Below are positions 11,653-28,204 of a stretch of 64,000 nucleotides of DNA, one piece after another. How positions within the stretch are numbered: position 1 is the stretch's first letter; every line of letters begins with the position of its first letter. Source of the stretch: Nannochloropsis oceanica (Eukaryota; Sar; Eustigmatophyceae; Eustigmatales; Monodopsidaceae); assembly GCA_004519485.1 (NCBI GenBank), contig CP038121.1, positions 248,001 through 312,000 of the forward strand, read 5' to 3'. The position numbers and the translations under genes are program-made. The notes under the pieces were generated by a model, which worked only from the letters and a program-made list of their open reading frames with translations, had not been told where the DNA came from and made no database searches.

Positions 11653-13857
11653 ATGGAGGGCTCCTCCCAGCCACCTCCTCCACCCTCCACCCCAAATACT
11701 GCCCAGTCTTCCCCCGCTAGGGGCCAGTCCAGGCCTACTTCTCCCTACAGCATCTCCTTGGCCAAGTCTTACCTAGCGGCCGCCCGTCGCGATGACAACG
11801 ACTCTCCTTTGGACAACAATGCTGAGTCAGTGATTTCGTCCCCAATGATCCCAGATCCGCCCCCCGCCAAGGCCCTTCGGGCCTTCCTTATGACGTGTGT
11901 TGCCTGGAGCGCTACCGTCACCACTTGCCTCGGCCCCTTCTTTCCACTGTACATGAAGGAGAACTTCAATGCCTCCACGACGCTGATTGGCCTATGCTTC
12001 TCCGTGCTTGCATTGATGCAATTTGTGACTTGCCCTTTCGTGATGCCTATCAGTCGCCGCATCAACCGTCTCAACAGCCTACGATTCGGTCTCCTCGCGT
12101 CAGTGGCCGGCGCCCTCCTCTTCGGCCTAGTTAATCGGATTCCTGGCTTTATTATCGGTAGAATCATCTCCGGAGTTGGTGACGCCTTCATTGACGTCAC
12201 CAGCCTGAGCTTCCTCATTCAGTACTCCCCCAATATTCGCAAGGATATTGGCGTTCTAGAAGGGGCCTCCAGCATAGGCTACCTCCTAGGTCCTCTTCTG
12301 GGCGGATTCCTTTTTTTCACGGTGGGCTTCAAAGCTCTTTTCATCATCATGGCAACGCCCTACATTGTCCTCCTCTTTACCCTCTGCTTCGTGCCCTCCC
12401 TCTTCCCTCCTCTCCCCTCACATCCCAAAAAAGAGCGTACAAGGAGCTCTCTGGCTTCTATCGAGGAGTCGACCTTCCCCTTCAAACCCTCCATCGACGA
12501 CTCCTCCTCTTCCGCTATTTCTACTGATTCCTTCTCCTCCTCCATCCTCCCTTCCCTCTCGACGCGTCAATACCTCTTGCGCTTGGGCCGGGCGCTGTGT
12601 AGCAGCCCTTCGATACCTCTATATATTTTGGTTGTGATGTTCGTTTCTGGCGGGATCGGATGGTTGGACACTTCTTTAGCGGAGCACCTCGGTACGTTCT
12701 TTTATGTTATGCGTGGTGCACGTAGATGGGGTTGATGGAGGTGGTATGCGTGTTCACCTCCTTTCATGCTGTGTCTTGTCTCTTCTTAATCGTTACTCCC
12801 CCTCCTTCCTCCTCTCCCTCCCTTCCTCCCCCCCTCCCCTCCAGTCCTTTCTCTGGGCGTTACTATCGAGCAAGCTGGTCTCCTCTTCACCGTCCACATT
12901 CTTACATACCTCTTCTTTTCCTTTTTTGCTGCTGAAATCGCCTTTCGAATCGGGGAGTGGAGAGCCATCTTGGGAGGAATGGTGGTGTGGTCGGGAGGGC
13001 TGTTACTTTTCGGGCCGGCGCCGGTCTTTCACTTGTTCAAAGGAATAGGGAGAAAGGGAGGAGGGGGAAAGACAGTCGTTGGCCTGATGGCAGGAACCTT
13101 GGGCCTGCTGGGGATCAGTGAAACGTTTGTGTTTCTGCCTTTTGTGCCTCTCATCCACTCTCGGTTCCAAGGAATGATGGGGTGGAGCAAGGGCGAGGCA
13201 GAGGACGTGGTTAGCAGTGTATGGGCATGCACATGGGGGGCGGGTCAGATGCTAGGACCGCTGGTGGGGGGTTTGTTGATGGACACGCTGCCCCCGACGT
13301 TGCAGGTAGGGTGCGTCGTGGGGAGGACGGTAGAGGAGGGGCCGGGGGAGGAAGGGGTAGATTACGATTTGGTGGAGATGGAGTGTCTGAGTGCCTTTCC
13401 GTGGACGTCGGGATTGTGGGGTGCGGTGGGCTTGGGATTGGCATTTCTTTTATTCTTGGGAGTGATGCGGACCAGGATCAAAAAGGCGTGGCACCGGTGT
13501 AGAAAGGTAAAAGAAGAAGAGCAGGAAAATGGAGGAATGCAGGAGGAGGAGGAGGAGGAGGAAGGAGAGGCTGGAAGCGAAGGGGAGCAGGGCAGAGGAA
13601 GAAGTAAAGGACTGCTACCCTTCATTCCTCTATCGGCCGTCTTCGCTCCCCTGTTAGCACGAGACCAGGGAGAACATGAGGCGGAGGAAGTGGAGATGCA
13701 TTCTCGTTTATCCTTGTCACTATCATACCGACGAAGCTCGTGGAGCCAGGACAGGGAGGGAGAGAGGGAGGAAGAGGGGCAAGGAGGATGCAGGGATGGC
13801 ATCATGGATCTTCATGATCAGGTGGACAGATCGATACACAGCTCGCCATGTACATAA
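11653..13857 (+). CDS. MFS transporter, SLC18B1/vesicular amine-type
   Basis: Model join(11653..12691,12845..13857), 683 aa; intron GTACGT...CAG, phase 1, joining SLAEHL to VLSLGVTIEQAG. The cytosolic Pro/Ser-rich N-terminus (~70 aa) is followed by TM1 (AFLMTCVAWSATVTTCLGPF) and FPLYMKENFNASTTLIGLCF, a layout like SLC18B1-type DHA1 carriers. Later come the TM3-4 loop SRRINRLNSLRFG, GRIISGVGDAFIDVTSLS, and a TM6-like segment. A ~90-residue Ser-rich loop separates the two six-helix halves. The second half (LLFTVHILTYLFFSFFAAEI, GLMAGTLGLLGISETFVFLP, GAGQMLGPLVGGLLMDTLPP) is intact. The C-tail is acidic and Ser-rich. The substrate cannot be read from sequence; polyamines or amines are the family expectation. 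Confidence 0.87.
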
Positions 13858-14994
13858 TAATGGAATAATTGGACACATAAAATACGCGACAACGGAATAA
13901 GAAGGCAATTCTTGTATACATGTCTGATACGGGGTTCATAGCAATGTTAAAAGCTCGAAACATGACGAAATTAAAATGCAAGGTTGTGGTCGTTTCGTTC
14001 CTTTACTTGACGATTAGCAATTGTCAGCTTCCGCATTGTGCTTATTTATATAACTTCACGGCCTTGGTCATCTCTACTCCCTACCTTGGCAGCGGGAAGA
14101 CTAGGGCCGTAAAGCTCCATGCTTCATAAGATACCCACGTACCAGTGTGCGACAAAGCAGTCAAAGCGTGGCGTGACGTGCGTCCAAATGCTTTCAGAAG
14201 CTGCAGCAGCCACATATGAGCAGTGGGTCTGTGATCGGCGCCAATGAGTACGACGATAAAATGCCCTCCATTCCGCGCTCGACTGAAATTTTCCTTGCAA
14301 TGGCTGGTCTTAATTTCGCCCTGCTGCCCGTTGGGGAACTACTACCTAGAATGCTACCCAAGAGGCACCCAATAGAATCGAAGAGTTGGAATAAGAGAAT
14401 CGAATAATTGGAATTGAAAAATAATTTCGCGGATATGGACATTCGTAAGAAGGAGCAGATTGTATTGATTTCTTCTTTACCTTCTCGGTTCACCCTGGCA
14501 CTCTTGCATTACAACATTATTGGTCGCTCGTCTTCGCTTACGGCTGCTACATTTACATTGTCCCCACACCTTTCCTGTGATCGATAACTCGATTCCAAAG
14601 ACTGATGACACGAAGTGATGAAGAAAGCACAGCTACCATGTGACTGGGTTGCACGTTTCTGACACCCTGCGCTTGTGCCTCACACGACGGACCCCATTCC
14701 TACAAACCTGTCGTCCTTATCTTTGAAGCTCTGCCAGAACACATTCTGCGTATCATTCTCGACCATTCCTGCCCCTCTACTCTCCCTCTCTGTCTCCTAT
14801 GTTTCTATCTTTTTCTACATGGTGTTTTGGAGTCTCGCACATTAAGAAGCGAGGCACACCTAAGCTCACCTACACTTTAGTGCTATTCACAATCAGGCAT
14901 GCAGGCGTTCATTCCCACCCTCCCTCCCTCCTCCTCTCCTTCATTTCGCGTCATTTGAATATTTCCAGTCATGTCATTCAGTTATTCCTGCCCT
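13858..14994. other. intergenic region between convergent genes
   Basis: AT-richer than the genes around it. It contains only short open frames without family resemblance. No repeat or RNA gene was recognised. Confidence 0.55.
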
Positions 14995-19248
<4,254 letters not shown>

Positions 19249-20113
19249 GGTTTCACGCAAAGATGGGGCAGGAGTTGTGGGGATTGTGGCGGTGACCCGG
19301 TAGATAAGAGAGGTAGAAGAAGTTGAAGAAATAGAAGGGCAAGGCTCTTTCACCCGGCTACAGACAACGCGGCTCCTCCAACGAGGGGAGGAGAGGACAA
19401 CGTGGAGCCTGCCTTTCTCTGTGTAGGGTGTGCGAGCATGTGAGTTGAACGACTGACAATTGTTTGAAAATTGGGTCAGAGAAGGGAAGAGCCGTACCCC
19501 TGTGTTTTGGGGGGACGCGCGAAGCGAATGATGGCAATCGCTACTCGATGGGAGGGGAGGCTTGTTGTCCTGTCTTCCAGGCTGCTAGAGAAACTTGTGG
19601 AAAGAGTTGGCAACAAAAAAGGAGCCCGTGGAAAATCAGTTCCACGTGAGAGTTGAGTTTTAGGACGACATTGCGCGTCGACAGGATATTCAGGTGGTTC
19701 CGGCTTTATTCTGTGGGGGACCGGCCATGCTAGACATGGTGGAGGAAAGAAAAGATGGAAGGAGGGACGCACGCTCCGACTTCGAAAAACCGTTAGGGGG
19801 CTGGAATTGCGCGAAATTGTTTGGTTATGTATGTGTATAAATACATATGTACCGTGAGTGCGGCAGTGGCGCGTGGTAAGATACCACAACGCACTACTCT
19901 ATATCACACCTTCGTCGTATCGGAGTTCTGCCCGCCCCCCCGGCAGCATTTTTAGTAGAGAAACCTCCCCGCCTGCCCTCTTCTGTTTCTGCACATTTCT
20001 GTCATCAGCGTCTCGTCACTCATTCAATCCACGATCAACGAACTCGCGCACCACTACACAGCACGTATATACATACATATATATATAAGCCAATCCCTGC
20101 TCCGCCTGCCATC
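19249..20113. other. intergenic region between divergent genes
   Basis: Contains the two promoters of the hydrolase and FHA-protein genes. A CATATATATATA-like stretch lies ~30 bp before the ATG at 20114. Short frames show no recognisable content; no RNA gene seen. Confidence 0.55.
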
Positions 20114-22931
20114 ATGGAACCACCGGCTCCTCGTCATGAAACCGATGCCCCTCCTCCCCCTCCCAATCCCCAACCGCAAGCCCATCAACCCTCTCCTAGC
20201 ACCTCCGCCTACACCCCTCCATCCTGGGGCGGGCGACTTTCTCCCGAGGAACCCGCCATAACTCTGGAAATACTGCGCAATGGCGTGGAGATGGACAGAC
20301 TCCAACTCTTCTCTTCCTCCTCATGCGAAGCAGCTCAGCACTACTACACCTTTGGTCGTATGCCTGGTGCGGTGACATTCGTCCTCGACAACCCCACCAT
20401 TTCACGCGTGCACGCCGTTGTTCAATTTAGAAAGAAGGATGACACGTTGCACGTGCAAGACCTGGGAAGCACACATGGGACGTTTGTAAATAAACAACGT
20501 ACGTAGGGGAGAGGAAGGGGAGGAAGAAAGGAAACAACCTCTTTCTGTCACTTCCCATCTCGTAGGATCAGTTTTGTGATGCGTTCCGATGTGAATGAAG
20601 CCATTTGTCCACATTATCAAAATATCCCTCCCACCCTTCCTCCCTTTCTCCCTTCCTCCCTCCTTCCCTGCAGGCTTGCCGGCAAGAGAATGGCAGCCAC
20701 TTCTGGTGGGTGACCTGTTGCAATTCGGCCAGTCTACGCGCCTTTACCTCGTCACCGGTCCTGAGGCCCTTGCACGACCGGAGGTGGAAGAAGAAGAACT
20801 GCAAGCGTATAGGGTCGAAAGGGGGAAGGTTAGGGCATGGAGAGAGGGGAGGAGGAGGAGGAAGGAGGAGCAAGAAGGAAAGGAAGGGGAGGGTGAGAGG
20901 TTGGAGGAGGGAGACGAAGAGGGAGGGGGGGGGGTCACTTGGGGGATGGCTGAAGATGCGGCGGAAGAGGAGGGGGAGGAAGGGGAGGAAGGCAGGGAGG
21001 AAGGGGAGAGGAAGGCAGAATTACCCGATTATTTGAAAAACTTACCGGAACATCAACGGAGGGCGTTTGAGCGAGGGAGGGAGGGAGGGATGGGGATGGT
21101 GACGGTGGACGAGAATGAGGTGCATGAAAAGGATCGGAAGTTGTTCGAGAGGCTCAGGGCCAAGGCGTTGAAGATCGAGCACATGGAGAGTGAGATTGGG
21201 AGGATTTATGCCAAAGAGAACTCCCAGGTACCTTACCTTCCCGTCCTCCCTCCCTCCTTCCTTTCCCCTTCCCTCCTTCACTTCCTCTCTATTTCACTGC
21301 AGGCAGAAGAGGACAGGAGCAATTATAAACAATGAATGGGAAGCAAAAACCCACCTCTCTTTCCCTCCCTCTCTCCCTCCCTTCCTCCTCCCTCCCTTCC
21401 TCTTCCCTCCATTGCTCCTTCCCTTCCTCCTTCCCTTCCCCAGGGCGGACTGACCGATGGTCAGCGACAAGCTGTGGCCCGCAATGAGGAGAGGATCGAG
21501 AAGCTCAAGGAAGAGGTGGAAGATATAGAGGAGCAAATCAGAGGAAAGAACGCTGCCAGGCTGAAAGGGGCAGGGAAGGGCGGAAGGGGGCTGCAAAAGA
21601 AAAAGAAAGGAGGGGAGAGGGAGGAGGACGGCGAGGAAGGAAGAGAGGACGAAGATGACTTCTTTGACCGTGCAAAGGCAGGGGGGAAGGGAGCGAGGGA
21701 GGGAGGGGGGACAGCGACCAACTGGCGTGTGCGCCGGGGACAGAAGAAGGCGGATGGTGGGGGAGGGAAGGAGGGAGGGAGGGGGGGGTCCCGCAGCAGT
21801 AGTAGCAGTGGCCTGATCGGAGAGGGTGGTGGTAAGGTAGAAACGTACGAGAGTTTATCAGCAAAGCTGGCACACGCACGCTTGGAGCTTGAAAAATTGG
21901 AAGCTGCTCCTCCCTCCCTTCCTTCCTCCCTTCCTCCGTCGACTTTTGCTGCTGCTGCTGCTGGTGAGGGCGGGAAGGAGGAAGGGGGGAAGGACGATAC
22001 CCTTGAGCGGTTCATGGTTGAGAACGAGGCCAAGAAGCAGGCGTCGGTTTTCAAGGGGTGGGTGAGGAAGAAAGAGGAGGTTGAGGAGGAGATTAGGAGG
22101 CTGGCTGCAGTGGTAGAGATGGTTCGGCCGGCGTTGCCGAGCTTGAGAATGAAGGGAGGGAGGGAGGGGAAGAAGGAGGAGGGATTTGAAAGAGGGAGAG
22201 TGGTGGAGGGAAAGGAGCAAACAGTGCCGCAGCAGCAGCATGTGGAGGTGAAGGAGAAGAAGGAGGTCACGCTGGATCCGACGAAGGAGAAGACGCTCGC
22301 GGTGATGTTGCCCCATCCACCATCACGAGTTGCCGCAGCAGTAGCCCCACCAGCTGTAGCGCAAGCAGCAGCAGCAGCAGCACCACCAACAGTACGAGCA
22401 GCAGCACCACCACCAGCAGCGACAACATCGAAAGTTGTCAAAGGTCCCAGCATGCCTCCTCCTCCTCCTCCTCTTCCTCCTCCTCCACCACCCTCCTCCT
22501 CCTCCTCCACTGCTGCTGCAGCTCCTCCTCCTCATTCCTCCTCCTCGTCTTTCTCTTCCTTTCATAAACCTGCACTTCCCTCGTCCTTGCCAGGGTCGGA
22601 AAAGCGTCCACTGCCAGAGGAGGAGACCATGCTCCCTCCCTCCCCTCCTCTCCCTCTTCCTCCTCCCTCCCCATCTTCATCCACCTCAAACGACAGCAGC
22701 AGCAGCAGCAACAGCAGCAACAGCAGCCGCAGCAGCAAAAAACAGAAGACTGTTACCATACCTTCCTCCCTCTTTTCGTCCAAGCGGGATGTGGGAGAGA
22801 ATGAGGCGGAAAGGGCGACACGCAAGGCTAAGGCTGCTGAAGGAGAGGAGGCCTACGTGGCTTTCTACCACAAACCGAAGGACCAGAAGGGAGATGGGCG
22901 GACAGCACTGAATGACAAACTTGGTTATTAG
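20114..22931 (+). CDS. kanadaptin (SLC4A1AP)-like FHA-domain protein
   Basis: Model join(20114..20498,20674..21227,21444..22931), 808 aa. The Pro-rich N-terminus is followed by an FHA domain (YTFGRMPGAVTFVLDNPTIS, RVHAVVQF, LGSTHGTFVNKQR) that intron 1 splits before LPAREWQPLLVGDLLQFGQS. After WGMAEDAAEEE come PDYLKNLPEHQRR and a coiled coil spanning intron 2: IYAKENSQ-GGLTDGQRQAVARNEERIEKL, the arrangement seen in plant SMAD/FHA kanadaptin homologues. EDDFFDRAK and the final YHKPKDQKGDGRTALNDKLG also fit that family. The rest is disordered with poly-Ala, poly-Pro and Ser runs. Kanadaptin relatives are nuclear and linked to RNA processing; the exact role is unsettled. An alternative acceptor-like CTGCAG at 21297-21302 inside intron 2 would lead to a stop within 11 codons. 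Confidence 0.88.
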
Positions 22932-23663
22932 AATAGGAAACTTGATCCAAGCATTGGGAATCAAGGGCAACAGACGAGAGTGAAGGAAAGCAAGCTCTGT
23001 AGGTGGGCCGTTGGTAATCGCTTTTATAAAGCTTGCGCCATTTCCCCCCCTGTTTGTGTGGATTTTTTTCGATTTTGCTGGAGAGGGATCGTTCCTCCCC
23101 TTCCCCCTTCCTCTTCTCTTATTCTTTGGTGACCTTCCTGGCCCTGATGCGTTCAGCTATTTCATTTGGCGACGGGGAAAGGTAATGTGGTGGTGAGCAA
23201 AAGACACAAGGAAACGATGGTGACGCGAAGGGCGGGCAAGAATTGAACATATAAGAGGTCGAAGAGGACCCCAAATAAATGATAAATTAAAAAACTGTTC
23301 ATCATCACCTCTATTTGATTTTGTGATTTTATTCGCTTGTGCTGAAGCCTCATGTTTCCACGCCTTGCCTCTTTCTTCTTCCTTCATTCCATCGTCCCCA
23401 CCTTTCCAAAATGCTCCGCTCTGCGAATTTCTCTCGCTTTTTCCCTGATTCTTGGTTTCGGAAAATTCCCATCTACGTATACATACAATTGTATAAACTG
23501 GGCTTGGCTGCTCATCGTCGTAACCTTATCCGTCCTCTCTCCCCTTTCATCATTCCTCCTACTCCTCCTCTCCTCCTCATTCTGCGACTGTCATCAAGGC
23601 AACACGCCGTATTTCACATTCTTCTTCCTACTCTTCGTCTTCACCTCTCCCTCCTCCTTCCCC
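22932..23663. other. intergenic region between convergent genes
   Basis: 3' ends of the FHA gene and of the coiled-coil gene. AT-richer, with T runs; no coding or RNA gene signal recognised. Confidence 0.55.
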
Positions 23664-26612
23664 TCACCATTTACTATCGGGATATGTCCGAGGGTGGTAG
23701 AAAGACTGCGATCTTTTTGCCCCCGCTCCTTCCCCCTGGCCCTGCACCCTCACCTCATTGCCTACCCCGGGCGGGGAAGCTTTATTATTGCTGCTGCTGC
23801 TGCTGCTGCTGGTGGTCAAGGCCTGAGCAGCCTCAACCCGCCCTTTTGCTCCTCGTTGCGTGTCAGTCTTTGCTTTGTTCTTCCCACCGCTTTCATTCCC
23901 ACCTCCTGGCGCTGCCGCTGAGTCCGTCCGCGTCGTCCTTTTGGACATACCTGACATGGCTACTGTCCCACCAACTGAGCCAAGCCCTCCCCCTCCTCCC
24001 TTTCCTTCTCCCCCAGCACCAACAGATGAGCCCCAAGTGCAGGAGGTGGCGGCGGCGGACGTGCGAGACACGTACATGCTAGCCCGCTCCGTCGGGAGGG
24101 TGGAAGAGGAGAACAAGGAAGAGGAGGAAAAGGAGGAGGAAGCAGTAGGCACGCCTCGTCGGCTGGTGCTGGTGGTGCTGCTACTTCCCTTGCCCTTGGT
24201 GCTTTTGCTTATAGCTTTGGTCTTGGCGGTGGCGGAGGAAGAGGTGGATGGGTGGAGCTGGGTCTTGGCTCCATATAAACGGCGGCGTCGGTTCTCATCC
24301 TCCCCCTCCTCACCTTCATTCCTCGTCGAGCCCCTCGTCTTGGCAGTGCTGCAGCTAGTGCTGTAGCTAGTGCTGCTGCCCGCGCTGGAAGTGGAGGCAT
24401 CACGGCTCCTGCTGGAGGTAGACCGGGCTGACACTTCCGTCAAGGGCACAGGTGACGAGGAAGAAGAAGTCGAAGAAGAGCGAGCGCGCGACTGGAGCTG
24501 CTGGTGAAGAGGGGCAACGGGAGAGGTGATGGGGAATGGGCGACGATTACCATTCTCTCCCTCCAGCCCTCCCTCTACTTCCTTCTCCTTCTCAATGCTC
24601 ACAATGCTACTGCTGCTGCTTCGGCGGCTGTAGATACTGCCCATACTACTGCTACTGCTCCTCCTGCTACTGCTGCTGCTACCCTTTTTGCTATTGGAAC
24701 CATTGCTGAGGCGACCAGCATAGAGAGCATCACCTTGCTCCCGGAAGAGGTGGCACTCTGACCCCTCTCCTTTCTCTTCGTCGTCCTCGTCCAGGCAGCA
24801 AGTGAAAGAAAGCGTGCTATCCCCACTCTGCCGTCGATCCTCCCCTCCCTCTTCCTCACTATCCTCTTCCTTCCCTCCCTCCTCCTGCTCCTCGTCTTTA
24901 TCCCGTTTCGTCATTCCCCCAACGCCTTTCTTCTCCTCCCTCGCTTCCTCCCCCTCCCCCCACTCACGAACCGCACCCACCATACCACTCAAAATTCCCC
25001 GCCCCTCCTCCCTTCTCTTCTTCGGCATCTTTAGTGCCATCTTCACACCCTCCTCCTCGTCAATTCCCTCCTCCTCCTCCCCCTCCTCCTCTCTCTCCTC
25101 ATCCTGCTCCTCCTTTTCCTCCGAGGAACCCGGGCTTCCCAGCCGGTCCACCAGTGCCCTCAACCTACTCTTCTGCTCCTGCCGCCTCTGCGCCTCCTGA
25201 AGCTTCACATCCCTCAACTCCCTCCACGCCTTCTCCGTCTCCTCCACCACAAAAGACATGGGCCGATACGTCAACAGCTCCAACACGCTCTCCCAAGCCG
25301 CCGTCATGTGGGCTTCGGTGGTCAGTCCAAGGGCCATCAACGTCCGACTCACCCTCTTAATCCTCCCCAAGATGTCCTTAAGCACGTCCGCATCCTCCGG
25401 CAGGCGTGGAAGCTGTCGGCGGAGCTTCTGAACGGCGCCAATAGCCGATTCGGTCAGGTCGAGTGTTTTGAGCTCCCCCCCTTGCTCATACAAGGTGTCA
25501 TAGCGTTGGAGTGCCGCAAGGATAAGCGTCTTCTTCTCGGCGGGCCAGGCCGCGTTTTGAACGCGGCACCGCATGGTGGTGACCTGCTCGCGGAGACCCC
25601 GGAATTCCTTGAGTAGAGCCGCGTGTTTTTCGTTGAAGTCGTCTCGGAGCAAGCGAAGAGAAGCCATTTGTTTTTGGGTGCGTTTGGCATCATGGTGAGC
25701 GCAGACGTCCATGTAGGCTTGGCTGTCCCCATGCATTTGACTCTCCCCCAAGATGAAACGCTGCAGGGAAGCAGTCTCACGTAAGACCTTCACCAGGCCG
25801 GTGCAATGGGAGGTGAGGAGGGAGTCGGGCAAGCCTTCCCCGAGCTCGCCGTGGGTTTTGAGGATGCTGGTGAGGGCTGAGACGAGGCTTTGCTGCTGCT
25901 GCTGTTCCTGGAGGGGGGGATGCTTAGGAGGGGAGGTGTTGATGGCTGTCGTAGTCTTGGTGGGAGCTGTGGTAGTAGTGCCATTGTGTGATAGATCCTG
26001 CTGGTGCTGCTGATGCCGCTGATGCCGCTGGTAATGCTGCTGGGGAGTTGTCGCCAAGCTGTTGCTACTCGTGCTCATGGTGGCGGCAGTACTAGAGTAC
26101 TCGTGCTGCTGCGCTTGCGGTAACGGCGTCGACAGTGGCACAATGTTGACAACGAGGCTGCTGCTATTGCTGTTGCCACTGTTGCTGCTGGCAGATCCTG
26201 GCTTGGTGCTCTCTTCTGTGAGGGTCGCGACAGGAGTAAAAAAGACAGCGGGGCTGCTGCCGGCTGGGATGGTCGATTCGCTCGGCGTCGATGTTTCTGC
26301 TGCCGCAGCTGCACGAACCAACGGCGTTTTTTCTGCATCTGGTGAGGGGCCTACTCCCTCATTCTTCTGGCCAGGCCGTCCTCGTGTGTGCACGGCAGCG
26401 GTGGAGTGAGTGACTTCCACCTTGTCATGCTTGCAGTCAGTCTCCTCCTGTTCTCCCTCGACTTCCGAATCATCCGCACCCTCTAAATGTAAGTCTCGCA
26501 GTCTGACGACCGCAGCTTGCACGGTGCTGCTGCTGTCCTCCTCCTCCTTATCTTTTCGCTTGAGTTGCTGCAGTTCCTGCGGGTCGTCCTTTTCCTTCCA
26601 GGCCAGCATCAT
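23664..26612 (-). CDS. unrecognised large coiled-coil, Ser-rich protein
   Basis: Single frame of 982 aa. The start MMLAWKEKDD follows directly after an in-frame TAG, so an unspliced start further upstream is excluded. Residues ~1-230 are charged and Ser/Thr/Gln-rich. A ~290-residue central region looks folded and helical: LVSALTSILKTHGELGEGLP, AKRTQKQMASLRLLRDDFNE, LKEFRGLREQVTTMRCRVQN, LPEDADVLKDILGRIKRVSR, AHMTAAWESVLELLTYRPMS, with heptad-like spacing. The remaining half is acidic, then Ser/Arg-rich with many SSSSS runs. No enzyme motif, zinc ligand set or membrane span was seen. Comparison of the central region with profiles would be needed to name it. A promoter-like block lies 74-115 bp upstream. 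Confidence 0.7.
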   Translation of the reverse strand: MMLAWKEKDDPQELQQLKRKDKEEEDSSSTVQAAVVRLRDLHLEGADDSEVEGEQEETDCKHDKVEVTHSTAAVHTRGRPGQKNEGVGPSPDAEKTPLVRAAAAAETSTPSESTIPAGSSPAVFFTPVATLTEESTKPGSASSNSGNSNSSSLVVNIVPLSTPLPQAQQHEYSSTAATMSTSSNSLATTPQQHYQRHQRHQQHQQDLSHNGTTTTAPTKTTTAINTSPPKHPPLQEQQQQQSLVSALTSILKTHGELGEGLPDSLLTSHCTGLVKVLRETASLQRFILGESQMHGDSQAYMDVCAHHDAKRTQKQMASLRLLRDDFNEKHAALLKEFRGLREQVTTMRCRVQNAAWPAEKKTLILAALQRYDTLYEQGGELKTLDLTESAIGAVQKLRRQLPRLPEDADVLKDILGRIKRVSRTLMALGLTTEAHMTAAWESVLELLTYRPMSFVVEETEKAWRELRDVKLQEAQRRQEQKSRLRALVDRLGSPGSSEEKEEQDEEREEEGEEEEGIDEEEGVKMALKMPKKRREEGRGILSGMVGAVREWGEGEEAREEKKGVGGMTKRDKDEEQEEGGKEEDSEEEGGEDRRQSGDSTLSFTCCLDEDDEEKGEGSECHLFREQGDALYAGRLSNGSNSKKGSSSSSRRSSSSSMGSIYSRRSSSSSIVSIEKEKEVEGGLEGENGNRRPFPITSPVAPLHQQLQSRARSSSTSSSSSPVPLTEVSARSTSSRSRDASTSSAGSSTSYSTSCSTAKTRGSTRNEGEEGEDENRRRRLYGAKTQLHPSTSSSATAKTKAISKSTKGKGSSSTTSTSRRGVPTASSSFSSSSLFSSSTLPTERASMYVSRTSAAATSCTWGSSVGAGGEGKGGGGGLGSVGGTVAMSGMSKRTTRTDSAAAPGGGNESGGKNKAKTDTQRGAKGRVEAAQALTTSSSSSSSNNKASPPGVGNEVRVQGQGEGAGAKRSQSFYHPRTYPDSKW

Positions 26613-28204
26613 CTAGTGGTGTTGATACTACTCCAAGCAAAGACTCCACCGCGTTGTCCAGCCGAGATTTCGCCGGCACTGTAATATTTCGTAGAAATGG
26701 TGGGGGGTGGATGATTGAGAAAGATGGTGGTGCTGGTGTACGCATGTGCCAGGCAGAGGTCCTCATTACAGGCGCATATGAAGCGACCAGGCCCTTACGC
26801 TTCTTAGGACTTCTGTGTTTTGATAGGAGCAGCTGCTGCTGCTTTCCTGGCCAAGGCTTCTGGAAAATTGTGTGTGAGATGATTCGAGGCTTTTATGTGT
26901 GTATTTTTATTGTTTGTATCCATAATGCATGAATGGTTTTTTGCTTTGGTCACTGGGAATTTAAACTGCGGCAACGTTTTTCTCTTCCAATTTCTGCGGC
27001 CCATTGCGCGGTGGGAGCACCGACAGGGACAGCATGTGAAGTCACCCAAAATATTGTTGCGCAGGCAATCATCATTCTCTCCGCAAGAACATATCCACAG
27101 GCAGCTATATAGGGCTTGCTCTTCGTCTTAACCGGTGCCTGACGTGCTCTGCGTAAGCCCTCGGAAATTATATATGTATTTCGTTGACCTGCATAAAATA
27201 GAGCACTTTTCAATTGGGGCGAGAAGCCTGTCTTATCAGCAGGGTATTGCAACTGTTCTAATCTCGTGAGGGTACGGGTTGAGGGAGGAACCCAAGCATC
27301 GCGGTGGATGGTTGCGTAAAGCAAATGGCTGAAACGTAGATTGCATGAAGATAAGATAGATACAGGTGGAAGGTCGATTTGTTCGGTGGCAGTAATGGAA
27401 ATAGCTATGGATGGACCACCCAGATTTTAAGTATGATACTAAGAGAGAGAGGGGGAAGAGGAGAAAGAAAACAAGATCGGAAGGAGAGTAAGTTTATAGA
27501 AACGTAAAAGAAGAATGCTGGAGTACAAAGGTATGCGGGGATACAGGAGGAGGGAGGAGCCCTCGACCGAAAAATATGTATGTCTACAGATCCTTTAGAT
27601 CATAAATCTGTGTTTCTATTCTTTTGGGGGCCTTTATACTGTCTCACGTACTTTGCCGCCTTTCAAGTGGCATGTATATGATGCCTCTATTTCTCACTCT
27701 CCTTGGGCGGTTTGTAGCGGAAGACATTTTTCTTTTCTTTTGCCCTTACGCACTCCTCCGATCCAGACCCATCGTGTGACAGCATTCTTAAAAATTGTGA
27801 TTGCTTCACATGAAGATGTGACTCTCTGCACTTCACAGAATTGGCCTGCTTCGCCATGGCTTGTGAAAAGCTCGATCCCGCCTCTTTCTCCTGCTCTTTA
27901 AAGAAGCAAGTGAAGACAAGTCAATTGAACCTGCTGCAATGCTGTGTGCAGCCTGTTCTCCAGCACATTGAGGCCCACAACAACTAGCTTTACATCTTAA
28001 TTTATTCTTGTACACGTTGTTTCTTGTGTGAGTGTGCCGTGCATCACAAAGACAAAGCAGCGAATGGACGTACGTGCCGTAGCGCAAGTTTGGTCAGCTG
28101 TCGACCATTTCCCACTCCTTCTCTGACGTGCGGTGACTCGATATATCAACTTGCGTGTCCTTGAGATTCTAGAATTAACAAGACCTCACGCGCTCCTTAC
28201 ACCC
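26613..28204. other. intergenic region between divergent genes
   Basis: 1.6 kb between the start codons of the coiled-coil gene and the Deg protease gene. It contains the promoter-like block at 26686-26727. Short frames show no family resemblance; no RNA gene or repeat array seen. Confidence 0.55.
26686..26727 (-). promoter_or_regulatory. candidate promoter block shared with the gene at 7712-9674
   Basis: The partner of the block at 9711-9751, in the same orientation relative to its gene. The shared core is ATCATCCACCC. It lies 74-115 bp upstream of the ATG at 26612. Regulatory role is inferred. Confidence 0.35.
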
